Below the pieces are notes generated by a model, which saw only the letters and a program-made list of their open reading frames with translations, had not been told where the DNA came from and did not search any database. Below are positions 45,886 to 55,295 of a DNA stretch of 56,672 bases, piece by piece (the first letter of the stretch is position 1; the number at the start of each line of letters is the position of its first letter). A program made the position numbers and the translations under genes. This DNA is from Oscillospiraceae bacterium (GTDB lineage Bacteria > Bacillota > Clostridia > Oscillospirales > Oscillospiraceae): the NCBI GenBank assembly GCA_017406005.1, contig JAFQZI010000170.1, forward strand, positions 1 through 56,672, written 5' to 3'.

Positions 45886-47157
45886 ATGCAGCCTGACAGA
45901 GTGAATTCTGCGGTCAGAGACTTCCTGAAACGGCATCTGCTCGATGCAGATTGTTTTTGCAGGGAAGAATTGCTTGACCGCTTTCTGAGCGAGATGGAGA
46001 CCGTCCGCAACGGCGGAACCGGATCCGTTAAGATGATTCCTGCCTGGATCGGGCATCCTGTGTCGATCCGGAAGCCGGTTTCCGTTACGGCAATAGACGT
46101 CGGAGGGACGAATGTGCGTTCCACCGTTGTAACGATGGACGATCAGGGGATACGAAGCCTTGACCGTTTACCGGCATTTCCGACGCCCGGCGTCGGGGAG
46201 AAACTCTCCACCCGGGAGTTTTTCCGGAGGATTGTGAGCGGGGTTGGGCCTCACCTTCAGACAGGGAAAATCTGCATCTGCTTTTCGCTTGCCAATATCC
46301 CGCAGAAGGACAGAGACGCCATTGTCGCTGCCGGTGCAAAACAGGTCGATGTGCCGGATCTTCTTGGGCAAAGAGTAGGACAGTGTTTCCGTGAGGCAGC
46401 TGCTTCGCTTGGTCTTCCGAACGATCAGGAGATTACCGTGATCAATGATACCGTGGCTGCAGCGCTCGGGGGATGGAGTGAAAACCATGCCGGCAGATGC
46501 AGCGGGTTTATCGGGTTCATTTACGGAACCGGCACCAACATCGCTTATCCGGAACCGACCGGGGAGATCGTGAATATCGAATCGGGGGCTTACTGCGGGT
46601 TCCCAACTGGTGACATTGATGACCGTTATGACGCAATGCTGATTGATGCCGGAAATGATCGGTTTGAAAAAATGGTTGCCGGAGGGTATCAGGGCGGGCT
46701 GATGACGTGCATTCTGCAGACGGCAGCGGAAGAAGCACTGCTCTCCCGTTCATTTGCTGAGAGGCTGTTTGTTCCGGGGGAAGCTCCTCTTACAGCGGCT
46801 GACATCAGCGCCTTTTCGCGAAATCCGTCCGGGGAAAACCGAATTGCCGCGGCCTGTGAAAATGACCGGGAACGCTCAATCCTCTGCAGCATCTTTGACG
46901 CCGTTACGGAGAGAAGTGCTTTCCTTTGCAGCGTAACCCTCACAGGAGCCATGCTGCGCTCGGGCATCGGCCGCTCACCGGATGCTCCGGTTTTCATCAC
47001 GGCGGAGGGGTCAACCTACCTGAAACAGAAAGGGTTCCGGGAACTGCTGGAACGGGATCTGGCAGAAGCCGGAAGGAAATACGGGCTTTTCTATATGCTG
47101 CAGCATGTTCCGGATGCTGTCCTGAAAGGCACGGCGATTGCCGCGATTTCGGAGTGA
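45886..47157 (+). CDS. Hexokinase family protein
   Basis: A 423-residue sugar kinase of the hexokinase type. Phosphate-1 motif VTAIDVGGTNVRSTVVTM, a sugar-binding-region CFSLANIPQKDRDAI, phosphate-2 VINDTVAAALGGW, GFIYGTGTNIAYPEPTGEIV and IESGAYCGFPTGDIDD, all in hexokinase order. An in-frame TTG at 45868 is possible, but ATG 45886 follows GGAAAGAGAG. Placed between the importer and the phosphorylase, it should phosphorylate the free hexose (glucose or GlcNAc) released by phosphorolysis. Specificity cannot be read. Confidence 0.82.
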   Translation: MQPDRVNSAVRDFLKRHLLDADCFCREELLDRFLSEMETVRNGGTGSVKMIPAWIGHPVSIRKPVSVTAIDVGGTNVRSTVVTMDDQGIRSLDRLPAFPTPGVGEKLSTREFFRRIVSGVGPHLQTGKICICFSLANIPQKDRDAIVAAGAKQVDVPDLLGQRVGQCFREAAASLGLPNDQEITVINDTVAAALGGWSENHAGRCSGFIGFIYGTGTNIAYPEPTGEIVNIESGAYCGFPTGDIDDRYDAMLIDAGNDRFEKMVAGGYQGGLMTCILQTAAEEALLSRSFAERLFVPGEAPLTAADISAFSRNPSGENRIAAACENDRERSILCSIFDAVTERSAFLCSVTLTGAMLRSGIGRSPDAPVFITAEGSTYLKQKGFRELLERDLAEAGRKYGLFYMLQHVPDAVLKGTAIAAISE

Positions 47158-47236
47158 CGGTTTTCGGCAGTGCCCGGTTAACGGACGCTGCCTTTTTGAT
47201 TGGACAAAATTAGTCAAAAAGAGACATTTGAAGCTC

Positions 47237-47265
47237 TTCAAAACTGCGGAAGGGTTCTGTATAAT
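47237..47265 (+). promoter_or_regulatory. Internal promoter ahead of the GH94 gene
   Basis: TTCAAA (47237-47242), 17 bases, TATAAT (47260-47265), in the 141-base gap between the kinase and the phosphorylase. Confidence 0.65.
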
Positions 47266-47298
47266 AAAGGCATAACCGGATAAAGGAGAGTGCGCCCT

Positions 47299-49680
47299 TT
47301 GAGATATGGCTATTTTGATAATAAAAACAGGGAATATGTGATCGACCGTATCGATCTTCCCGTCTCCTGGACCAATTATATCGGTGTCGGGGATCTGTAC
47401 GGTGTGTTCAACCACACCGCAGGGGGATATCTCCTCTATAAAAGCCCGGAATATCACCGCATTACGCGCTTCCGGCCAAACGGTGTGCCGATGGATGGCC
47501 CGGGACACTATGTGTATCTCCGGGATGAGGAGTCGGGAGATTTCTGGTCTGTCTCCTGGCAGCCGGTGGGCAAGCCGAAGGAGCATTACTCCTGCCGCCA
47601 CGGTCTGAGCTATGTGAAGTACTGCACTGACTACAGTGAGATTGCTGCCAGCCAGACGCTGTTCGTCGCAATGGATGACCCCGTGGAAATCTGGGACGTT
47701 CATGTGCGCAACGACGGAACAAAAACGCGTTCCCTTTCGGTATTCTCCTATCTGGAATTCAGCTTCCACCAGGTGGATATGGACAACCGCAACTTCCAGA
47801 TGAGTCTCTATGCGGCGGGCAGCCGCTGTGAAGACGGCGTGATAGAGCACGATCTCTATTATGAGGAAAAAGGCTATCAGTTTTTTACATCCGATTTTAC
47901 TCCTGACGGTTTTGACTGCCTGCGCGATACCTTTATCGGCCCGTACCGTACCGAGCGCAACCCGCTTACGGTAGAAAGCGGAAAGTGCCGCGGGAGCTTC
48001 GAAAAGGGCGGGAACCACTGCGGCTGCCTGAAGAAAAAGCTGGTTTTGAAACCGGGGGAAGAGGCGCGTCTGATTTTCCTTCTGGGCGAAGGAAATCTGG
48101 AAGATGGAAAACGTCTTCGCAGAAAATATACGGCGGAGCGGGTTGATCAGGATTTCCGGCGGCTTGCCGCTTTCTGGGATGAAAAACTCTCCTGCCTGCA
48201 GGTGAATACACCCAATGAAGGGATGAACACCGAGCTCAACATCTGGAATCTCTACCAGAGTGAGATCAACGTTCTGTTTTCCCGTTTCACCTCCTTTATC
48301 GAAGTGGGAGGGCGGGTAGGCCTCGGATACCGTGACACTGCCCAGGATGCCATGATGGTGCCTCATGCGGATCCCGGTGCATGCCGCAGACGCCTGGTTG
48401 AGCTGCTTCGTGCTCTTACCCGGACAGGGTACGGGCTCCACCTGTTTGAGCCGCGCTGGTTTGAACCGGAACAGGAGGAGCAGTCTTTCCGATCCCCCAC
48501 GGTGATCCCGACGCCGGACAGGGCTCAGATTGTTCACGGAATAAAGGATGCCTGTGCCGACGATGCCTTATGGCTGGTTTCTGCCGTCGTACAATATATC
48601 AAAGAGACGGGAGAGATGTCCTTTGTCGACCTGCCGGTCACCTATGCCGACGGAGGGGAGGGCAGCGTCTATGAACATCTGACGCGCATCCTTGATTTTT
48701 CCGCCAGAGAGGTCGGACAGAACGGCATTTGCAAGGGATTGCGGGCGGACTGGAATGACTGCCTGAACCTCGGCGGGGGAGAGAGCGCAATGGTCAGCTT
48801 CCTGCATCTCTGGGCTCTGCACCGCTTCTGCGAGCTGGCAGAAGTCCTGGGGCGTACTGACGATGCCGAACACTACAGAGCCATTGCCGAAGAGGTCAGA
48901 GGACGCTGTTCTGATGTTTTGTGGGATGGAGAGTGGTTTCTCCGCGGCATTACGGCGGATAACCGCAAAATCGGTACGCATCAGGATGAAGAAGGCAAAG
49001 TCCATATGGAATCCAACACCTGGGCGGTGATTTCCGGAGCGGCGACGCAACAGCAGGGCCTGTCTGCCATGGACAGCGTGGATCGGTATCTCTTTACGGA
49101 ATTCGGCCTGATGCTCAACGCCCCCTGCTATACGAAACCTGACGACGGAATCGGTTTTGTTACGCGTGTCTATCCGGGCCTGAAAGAGAACGGCTCCATT
49201 TTCAGTCATCCGAACCCGTGGGCGTGGTGTGCAGAGGCGATTCTCGGCCGGGGTGACCGTGCCATGAAGTTTTATAACGCTCTGTGCCCTCCGCTGCAGA
49301 ATGACCGGATTGAAACCCGGCAGTCTGAACCCTACAGCTATTGCCAGTTTGTAGTAGGGAAAGACCATCCCGCCTTTGGACGGGCACGGCATCCGTTTAT
49401 GACCGGTTCTTCGGGCTGGGCATATTACGCGGCTACGCAGTACATCCTTGGGATTCAGCCCGGTTTTGACGGGCTGCGGATTGACCCCTGTATCCCGGCG
49501 GACTGGAAGGAGTTCACTGTGACACGCAAATGGCGGGGAAGCGAATACATCATCCATGTGTCAAATCCAAACGGAGTACAGAAGGGTGTCAGGCAGATCC
49601 TGGCAGACGGGAAAGAAAGCGATGTTCTTCCGATCCTTCCGGCAGGCAGCATCTGTCGTGCGGAAGTGATAATGGGCTGA
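47299..49680 (+). CDS. GH94 disaccharide phosphorylase, chitobiose-phosphorylase-like
   Basis: A 793-residue glycoside phosphorylase that splits a beta-linked disaccharide with phosphate into sugar-1-phosphate and free sugar. It begins MRYGYFDNKNREYVIDRIDL. The acid/base aspartate is in RADWNDCLNLGGG (residues 484-487). The segments PGHYVYLRDEESGDFWSVSW, FIEVGGRVGLGYRDTAQDAM and HPNPWAWCAEAILGRGDRAM follow, from memory, N,N'-diacetylchitobiose phosphorylase more closely than cellobiose phosphorylase. Start: TTG 47299, with AAGGAG 10 bases upstream; an in-frame GTG at 47290 sits on the ribosome binding site. Cytosolic, no signal peptide. Laminaribiose or cellobiose remain possible substrates. 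Confidence 0.85.
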   Translation: MRYGYFDNKNREYVIDRIDLPVSWTNYIGVGDLYGVFNHTAGGYLLYKSPEYHRITRFRPNGVPMDGPGHYVYLRDEESGDFWSVSWQPVGKPKEHYSCRHGLSYVKYCTDYSEIAASQTLFVAMDDPVEIWDVHVRNDGTKTRSLSVFSYLEFSFHQVDMDNRNFQMSLYAAGSRCEDGVIEHDLYYEEKGYQFFTSDFTPDGFDCLRDTFIGPYRTERNPLTVESGKCRGSFEKGGNHCGCLKKKLVLKPGEEARLIFLLGEGNLEDGKRLRRKYTAERVDQDFRRLAAFWDEKLSCLQVNTPNEGMNTELNIWNLYQSEINVLFSRFTSFIEVGGRVGLGYRDTAQDAMMVPHADPGACRRRLVELLRALTRTGYGLHLFEPRWFEPEQEEQSFRSPTVIPTPDRAQIVHGIKDACADDALWLVSAVVQYIKETGEMSFVDLPVTYADGGEGSVYEHLTRILDFSAREVGQNGICKGLRADWNDCLNLGGGESAMVSFLHLWALHRFCELAEVLGRTDDAEHYRAIAEEVRGRCSDVLWDGEWFLRGITADNRKIGTHQDEEGKVHMESNTWAVISGAATQQQGLSAMDSVDRYLFTEFGLMLNAPCYTKPDDGIGFVTRVYPGLKENGSIFSHPNPWAWCAEAILGRGDRAMKFYNALCPPLQNDRIETRQSEPYSYCQFVVGKDHPAFGRARHPFMTGSSGWAYYAATQYILGIQPGFDGLRIDPCIPADWKEFTVTRKWRGSEYIIHVSNPNGVQKGVRQILADGKESDVLPILPAGSICRAEVIMG

Positions 49681-49696
49681 AAGAAAGGGTTAGATT

Positions 49697-51106
49697 ATGA
49701 TAAAATTTGGGACAGGCGGCTGGCGTGCTGTAATAGCCGATGGCTTTACCAAAGAAAACCTGCGGCTGCTGGCAGCAGGGATCTGCCGCATGCTGGAGCA
49801 GGACGGACAGTCCGGTGCGGAGATTGCAGTGGGATATGACAGGCGTTTCCTTGCCAAGGAGTCAGCCCACTGGCTGGCGGAAGTGCTTACAGCAAACGGT
49901 TTCCGGGTGTTGATGGTAAACCGTTCCTCTCCCACACCGCTTCTGATGTACACGGTGAAGACGAGAAATATGCCCTGTGGCCTCATGGTTACGGCAAGCC
50001 ACAATCCTGCCATTTACAATGGCGTAAAAGTCTTTATTGCCGGTGGGCGGGATGCTGATCGGACTGTGACGGACAGGATCGAGGCGGAAATTTCAGCCAT
50101 TTCTCCGGAAGATATCCGAAGCATCGATTATGATTCAGCCCTGCAGCAGGGACTTATCCGGGAGGAAAACCCGGCCAATGAATATATAGACAGCATTCTG
50201 GACCTGATCAATACCCGGGCAATCCGCGATGCACACCTGAAGATTGCGCTGGATCCGATGTACGGTGTCAGCCAGACCAGCCTTCGTACGATTCTTGCAA
50301 CCTGCCGCTGTGATCTGGAAGTGATCCACGACAGGCATGACACGCTCTTCGGCGGAAAGCTGCCGGCTCCGAATGCCGTGACGCTCTCATCACTTTCCTA
50401 TGTTGTCAAGGACAGCCGCTGTAATTTCGGTATTGCAACGGACGGCGATGCCGACCGCCTCGGGGTAATCGATGAGAAAGGCGGTTTTCTCCATCCCAAC
50501 CACCTGCTTGTACTGCTGTATTATTATCTTGTCAAGATTCGAGGCTGGGAAGGGCCCTGCGTGCGCAACAATTCTACCACGCACATGCTGGATCGTGTTG
50601 CGGAGGGCCTCGGTCAGCGCTGCTATGAGGTGCCGGTCGGGTTCAAGTATGTGTCCGCCAAGATGGCTGAAACCGGTGCCATTATCGGTGGGGAGAGTTC
50701 CGGCGGCCTTTCGGTGCGGGGCCATATCTCCGGGAAGGACGGTATTTATGCCGCCGCACTGCTGGCGGAGATGATAGCGGTAACGGGCAAATCCATTACC
50801 GAGCTCTATCATGAGATTACGGAACAGTTCGGGGCGCTCTATTATCGGGAGGCGGACTTCCGTATGACACCGGAGCACAAGCTTGCTCTGCAGGAACTGC
50901 TGTTTGTCCGGGAGCAGATGCCGGAATTTGAGCAGATCGAAAGAATTGACCGGTCGGACGGTGTGAAGCTCTGGTTCCGGGATGGAAGCTGGGTGATCTG
51001 CCGTTTTTCCGGTACGGAACCGCTTCTCCGCATGGCGGCTGAGGCTGCAGGCGGGGAACAGGCCCAGCACTATATTGAAACCTGGCGGGCATTTCTGGAT
51101 CTGTAA
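49697..51106 (+). CDS. Phosphohexomutase (phosphoglucomutase/GlcNAc-phosphate mutase family)
   Basis: A 469-residue alpha-D-phosphohexomutase converting hexose-1-phosphate to hexose-6-phosphate. Substrate-binding start FGTGGWRAVIADGFTKEN, catalytic phosphoserine in TASHNP (S101), metal loop DGDADRLGV, sugar loop GGESSGG, phosphate loop CRFSGTEPLLRM. Full length. It is 16 bases after the phosphorylase, whose sugar-1-phosphate product it should accept, feeding glycolysis or amino-sugar catabolism. Confidence 0.92.
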   Translation: MIKFGTGGWRAVIADGFTKENLRLLAAGICRMLEQDGQSGAEIAVGYDRRFLAKESAHWLAEVLTANGFRVLMVNRSSPTPLLMYTVKTRNMPCGLMVTASHNPAIYNGVKVFIAGGRDADRTVTDRIEAEISAISPEDIRSIDYDSALQQGLIREENPANEYIDSILDLINTRAIRDAHLKIALDPMYGVSQTSLRTILATCRCDLEVIHDRHDTLFGGKLPAPNAVTLSSLSYVVKDSRCNFGIATDGDADRLGVIDEKGGFLHPNHLLVLLYYYLVKIRGWEGPCVRNNSTTHMLDRVAEGLGQRCYEVPVGFKYVSAKMAETGAIIGGESSGGLSVRGHISGKDGIYAAALLAEMIAVTGKSITELYHEITEQFGALYYREADFRMTPEHKLALQELLFVREQMPEFEQIERIDRSDGVKLWFRDGSWVICRFSGTEPLLRMAAEAAGGEQAQHYIETWRAFLDL

Positions 51107-51118
51107 CAAATCAAAGTT

Positions 51119-51150
51119 TGCGAGGGGAGGCGGGGAGCCTCTCCTTCGCG
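51119..51150 (+). promoter_or_regulatory. Hairpin ahead of sensor kinase gene
   Basis: GCGAGGGGAGGC pairs with GCCTCTCCTTCGC. No T-run. It marks the step between the catabolic operon and the kinase. Confidence 0.5.
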
Positions 51151-51168
51151 GAATTTGGGGATAAGCAA

Positions 51169-52866
51169 ATGAAAAATACAAATTATCCGCATTCCCTGCA
51201 TGACCGCCTGCTGACAGCTGTGCTGTTGTGCTGGGTATTGCCGGTGCTGAGTGTCATGGCTCTTGCCGGTCTTCTGATCGGCAGGAACTATGAGAATTCC
51301 ACCCGGCAGGATCTGGAAGGGCGGGCAGCCAACGCGTTGGAGCAGACGGCACTGCGTCTTGACACGGTTTTTGAAGATTCCAAAGAGGTATCGTACGACG
51401 GGGTCGTGCGCAATTCCTACCGGCTGTATCAGAAAGACGGAGACAAAGCTGCTTTCTACCGCACGGTAAATGAATATTTGAATCAGAATTTCGCACGGAA
51501 TGAACGGGTTCCTGCCGCATTCCTCACCTTCTGGGAGGAACCGGATGTCCGGCCTTATGCGGCATCACGGGCTGATTTCGGTTACAGCTCCCAGCGGGAA
51601 TACCGTGACAGCATTGAGCAGGATCTGCTGGAAAAAATGAAAGAGGTCGACACCGGTATTCTCCTGCTGGAGTATGGGGGAGAGCTTTATGCTGCACGGA
51701 ACCTTCTTGACAGTCACTTCCGCCCTTATGCCACAGTGGTCCTGCTCTGTGACAAGGAGATCCTGTTTCAGGCTCTTGAGCCGGTGCGGGAGATCAGCGA
51801 AAACGTCATTCTGATGATTGATGACACGCTGCTGCTGTCCGATTCGGGAAATCTCAGCATGGCAGACAGCAGGCCGGATCTGCCGGAAGGGCAGTCCTTC
51901 ACGGAGTCGGTTTCAGGGCATACCCTCTGCCTGACGGCGGAGATCGCTCCGTTCGATTTCTGGCGGGGAGCGCCGGAAGTCCGTGTGGCGGGTCTGTTTG
52001 TGGCGCTTCTTGCCATTCCGCTCCTTTTTGTGGTGCTTTTGCTGTTTCGCCGGTACATCACAAAGCCGGTCGATCTTCTGGTGGATGCCAGTAAGCACCT
52101 GCAGGATGGGGAGCGGGGCTATATGATTACGGAGGCAGCTGACAGCCGGGAGTTTCAAACACTCTTTGAGCATTTCAACACCATGTCAACCGAGCTGAAG
52201 AACCAGTTTGAGCGTTCCTACCAGGAACAGCAGGCACTTCAGCAGGCCAGAATAAAGGCACTGCAGTCGCAGATCAATCCGCATTTTCTCAACAATACGC
52301 TTGAGATCATCAACTGGGAAGCACGCCTCGCGGACGACGACCGTGTCAGTGCCATGATTGAAGCTCTCTCCGTTATGATGGATGGTGCCCTCGCAAGGGA
52401 CGGCCGCAGCCGTATCCCTCTTCGGGAAGAGCTCCGCTATGTGGATGCTTACCTCTATATTATCCGGGAGCGGCTCGGGGAACGCCTTGAGGTCATTCAG
52501 GAGATCGACGAGTCCATGATGGATGTCTTAGTTCCGCGCCTGATTCTCCAGCCTCTGGCGGAGAACGCCGTAGAGCACGATCTGACGCCCCGCCGCGGAG
52601 GAAGGCTTTCCCTCCGTGTGCGGCGGGAAGGTACGGATGCCGTGATAGAAGTGGAGCATGACGGCACTATGAGCGAAGAAGACCGTGCATCTGTTGAAGC
52701 CATGCTGGCCGCTGCAGCCTCTGATACGGAAATTTCCGGCCAGGTCGGTTTGAAGAATGTCCGTCAGCGGCTGAATCTGCTTTATGGAGAAAAGGGCACT
52801 CTGAGCCTGACTCAGTCAGGACCGGATAAGATTCTTGCCAGGGTCCGTTTTCCCCTCTCCGAATGA
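51169..52866 (+). CDS. LytS/YesM-type sensor histidine kinase
   Basis: A 565-residue membrane kinase. Membrane helix 1 is at about residues 15-40, followed by a roughly 240-residue outside sensor domain (Cache-like, not confirmed) and helix 2 (about 275-300, VAGLFVALLAIPLLFVVLLL). A HAMP-like segment precedes the phosphoacceptor H372 in QSQINPHFLNNTLEII and an N box LQPLAENAVEHDL. The G box is reduced, with VGLKNVRQRLNLLYG at the end. An upstream in-frame TTG (51118) lies in a hairpin; ATG 51169 follows TTGGGG. Its partner regulator is at 56184, with the ABC system between. Confidence 0.9.
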   Translation: MKNTNYPHSLHDRLLTAVLLCWVLPVLSVMALAGLLIGRNYENSTRQDLEGRAANALEQTALRLDTVFEDSKEVSYDGVVRNSYRLYQKDGDKAAFYRTVNEYLNQNFARNERVPAAFLTFWEEPDVRPYAASRADFGYSSQREYRDSIEQDLLEKMKEVDTGILLLEYGGELYAARNLLDSHFRPYATVVLLCDKEILFQALEPVREISENVILMIDDTLLLSDSGNLSMADSRPDLPEGQSFTESVSGHTLCLTAEIAPFDFWRGAPEVRVAGLFVALLAIPLLFVVLLLFRRYITKPVDLLVDASKHLQDGERGYMITEAADSREFQTLFEHFNTMSTELKNQFERSYQEQQALQQARIKALQSQINPHFLNNTLEIINWEARLADDDRVSAMIEALSVMMDGALARDGRSRIPLREELRYVDAYLYIIRERLGERLEVIQEIDESMMDVLVPRLILQPLAENAVEHDLTPRRGGRLSLRVRREGTDAVIEVEHDGTMSEEDRASVEAMLAAAASDTEISGQVGLKNVRQRLNLLYGEKGTLSLTQSGPDKILARVRFPLSE

Positions 52867-52917
52867 CAATTCTTGTGTATCTGCCCAACAAGAGACAAGA
52901 AAGAGCAAGCAGAAATC

Positions 52918-52946
52918 TTCTGTTTTTCATTCTTTTCCGGTATAAT
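52918..52946 (+). promoter_or_regulatory. Probable promoter of sugar ABC operon 2
   Basis: TTCTGT (52918-52923), 17 bases, TATAAT (52941-52946). The poor -35 is in keeping with an activated promoter. GATATC occurs twice just downstream (52956 and 52971 area), a possible activator or operator pair. Confidence 0.5.
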
Positions 52947-53006
52947 TGATTCAACGATATCCGAAAGACAGATATCAGAATTACTATTTTTAAGGAGAAG
53001 CTGAAA

Positions 53007-54257
53007 ATGAAAAAAGCACTTGCACTGTTCCTGGCTCTTGTTATGGTTCTGAGCCTCGGTTCCTTTGCCTTCGCAGATTCCGTAACGCTCAATGTTGTCA
53101 CTTCCTATGGCGGAGATGACGGCAACCGCGGCAATTTTGAAGCGGCTGTAAAAGCATATGAAGCATCCACCGGCAACAAGGTGAACGACGGTTCCGCCAC
53201 CTCCAACGAGGAGTGGAAAGCAAAAGTTCTGACCGACTTTGAGACGGGTTCCGAGCCCGATGTTCTGTTCTACTTCACCAATGCCGATGCCGAGCCGTTC
53301 ATTTCTGCCGGCAAGGTTGTCTCCATCGACGAGATCCGCGCAGAATATCCTGACTTTGCTACCAACATGAAGAGCAGCATGATGGCTGTCGCTTCTGACG
53401 GAAAACAGTATTCCGTCCCGTCCTCCGGCTACTGGGAGAATATGTTCGTCAACAAGGCTGTCCTGGATGACTGCGGCGTAGCAGTGCCCGGCCCCGACTA
53501 TACATGGGATCAGTTCCTTGACGACTGCGCAAAAATCAAGGAAGCCGGCTACACTCCCATTGCCTGCTCTCTGGTTGAAGTTCCCCACTACTGGTTTGAG
53601 TTCATGGTTATGAACAATGGTACGGTGGACAACCACCTCGACCTCCCGCAGGCTGCCGATGATGCTGTAGCAGCCAAGTGGGCAGCAGGCCTCAACGACA
53701 TCAAAGCTCTTTACGAAGCAGGTTTCTTCCCGGCAAATACGCTCACCGCATCTGATGCAGAGACAGTTGAACTCTTCAATTCCGGCGAAGCAGCTTTCCT
53801 GATTGACGGTTCCTGGAAAGTCGGCTACTTCACTGCCAACGCTGCTGATCTGAATGACTTTGCCATCGCATTCGTTCCCGGCAAGGGTGAGCGCAGCGCA
53901 TCCGAAGCTATCGGCGGCATTTCCATGGGTTATTTCATCACACGCAAGGCATGGGACGATCCTGCAAAGCGTGAAGCAGCTGTAGCCTTTGTTTCCCAGC
54001 TCACTTCCGATGAAGTGCTCAGCACCTTCGTCACAACAGAAGTTACCGCTCTTGTCAACGGCGCAAGCCCGGCAGGCCTCAATGAGCTCCAGCAGTCCGC
54101 TGCAGAAGCAAACGGAAAGATTACAGCCATTGCCGGCGCTGTACAGGATCTCCTGACGGCTGAAGCACGCGGTGATCTCTTTGCCAATGTTCAGAACGTT
54201 GTCACCGGAAAGATGACTGCTGAAGACGCGGTCGCCTCTGCCATCGCACTGAACTGA
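53007..54257 (+). CDS. Sugar ABC transporter substrate-binding protein 2
   Basis: A 416-residue exported family 1 solute-binding protein. The signal ends SFAFADSV with no lipobox cysteine. Blocks: VTSYGGDDGNRGNFEAAVKA, ATSNEEWKAKVLTDFETGSE, GYWENMFVNKAVLDDCGVAV, NSGEAAFLIDGSWKVGYF. The AAGGAG site and strong leader suggest high expression. Ligand unknown; the gene lies inside the two-component pair, so its substrate may be the inducing signal. Confidence 0.88.
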   Translation: MKKALALFLALVMVLSLGSFAFADSVTLNVVTSYGGDDGNRGNFEAAVKAYEASTGNKVNDGSATSNEEWKAKVLTDFETGSEPDVLFYFTNADAEPFISAGKVVSIDEIRAEYPDFATNMKSSMMAVASDGKQYSVPSSGYWENMFVNKAVLDDCGVAVPGPDYTWDQFLDDCAKIKEAGYTPIACSLVEVPHYWFEFMVMNNGTVDNHLDLPQAADDAVAAKWAAGLNDIKALYEAGFFPANTLTASDAETVELFNSGEAAFLIDGSWKVGYFTANAADLNDFAIAFVPGKGERSASEAIGGISMGYFITRKAWDDPAKREAAVAFVSQLTSDEVLSTFVTTEVTALVNGASPAGLNELQQSAAEANGKITAIAGAVQDLLTAEARGDLFANVQNVVTGKMTAEDAVASAIALN

Positions 54258-54303
54258 TCCTCTCTGGAGAATCGCTCCGGAGGCTCTGAAGAATTGTACC
54301 GGA

Positions 54304-54329
54304 AAGGGGAGGGCCTCACGCCCTCCCTT
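54304..54329 (+). promoter_or_regulatory. Hairpin between binding protein 2 and permeases
   Basis: AAGGGGAGGGC and GCCCTCCCTT pair, followed by ATCTTTTCC. Partial terminator or RNA-stabilising structure, in the same position as in operon 1. Confidence 0.6.
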
Positions 54330-54354
54330 ATCTTTTCCTTAGGGCGGTATCACT

Positions 54355-55281
54355 ATGAATTCTATGATCTACAAAAAGAAATCGCCTCTGCTGATTTTTC
54401 TGATCCCGGCGTTTGCTTTTCTGCTGGTTTTTCTCTATTACCCCTTCTTCCAGAATATCATAAACACGGTTTTAAAAATCGGCGGGTTGGGCAGAGCACC
54501 GGAAGGCCTGAATACTCCGTGGTATGAGAACTACCGGCGCCTTCTGGATGACCCTTACATGCGTGTGGCACTGAAGAATACCATGGTGCTGATCCTCTGT
54601 ACCATTGTGTTTCAGGTGGGCATTGCGCTGATTCTTGCTTTGCTGGTGGACACCATCCGGGTGGGTGCACAGTTTTTCCGCACGGTTTACTTCTTCCCGA
54701 TTGTGATCTCGGCCACGGCACTTGGCCTTATGTTCAACCTGATCTTCCTCTACAAGGGTGGCATGGTCAATCAGCTGCTGCTGAGCCTCGGCAAACTGCC
54801 TTATGAAGTCAAGCCCAGCGGGAAGGTAATTGTCCAGTGGCTCGACTGGAAGGATCAGGCACACTTTCTCTTTACGATGTTTTTGCCGGTCATGTGGCAG
54901 TATGTGGGATTCTATTTTGTCATTCTCGTTACGGGCCTCAACAACATCCCGCAGGATGTATATGAAGCTGCTGCGCTCGACGGGGCAGACGGATGGAAGC
55001 GCACCCGTTTTATTACCCTTCCGCTGCTGCGCAATGTGCTGTGTACCTGCCTGGTGCTTGCCATTACCGGCGCGCTTAAAGTGTTCGATCTGCCGTGGGT
55101 GATGTTCGGTGCAGGCATGCCGGAAAACATGGGCTGGCTCACAGGCACCTATATGTATGACCAGACCTTCAACAAAATGAATGTGGACTATGGCTCGACC
55201 ATTGCCGTGCTGATCGTGGTTCTGGGCGTTGTTCTCTCCAATGTTGCCAACCGGATTTTCCGTCCATCGGAAGATCTGTAG
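54355..55281 (+). CDS. Sugar ABC permease 2a (MalF/UgpA-type)
   Basis: A 308-residue inner-membrane permease with six hydrophobic segments. EAA loop YEAAALDGADGWKRTRFITL. Opening KKKSPLLIFLIPAFAFLLVF. Downstream of the hairpin and 14 bases ahead of its partner. No ATPase gene nearby. Confidence 0.92.
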   Translation: MNSMIYKKKSPLLIFLIPAFAFLLVFLYYPFFQNIINTVLKIGGLGRAPEGLNTPWYENYRRLLDDPYMRVALKNTMVLILCTIVFQVGIALILALLVDTIRVGAQFFRTVYFFPIVISATALGLMFNLIFLYKGGMVNQLLLSLGKLPYEVKPSGKVIVQWLDWKDQAHFLFTMFLPVMWQYVGFYFVILVTGLNNIPQDVYEAAALDGADGWKRTRFITLPLLRNVLCTCLVLAITGALKVFDLPWVMFGAGMPENMGWLTGTYMYDQTFNKMNVDYGSTIAVLIVVLGVVLSNVANRIFRPSEDL

Positions 55282-55295
55282 AAAGGAGGGCAGGG

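Noticed and set aside
47011-48537. 508-codon open frame antisense to the GH94 and kinase genes
   Set aside because: Shadow of the well-supported plus-strand genes; no coherent domain or ribosome binding site.
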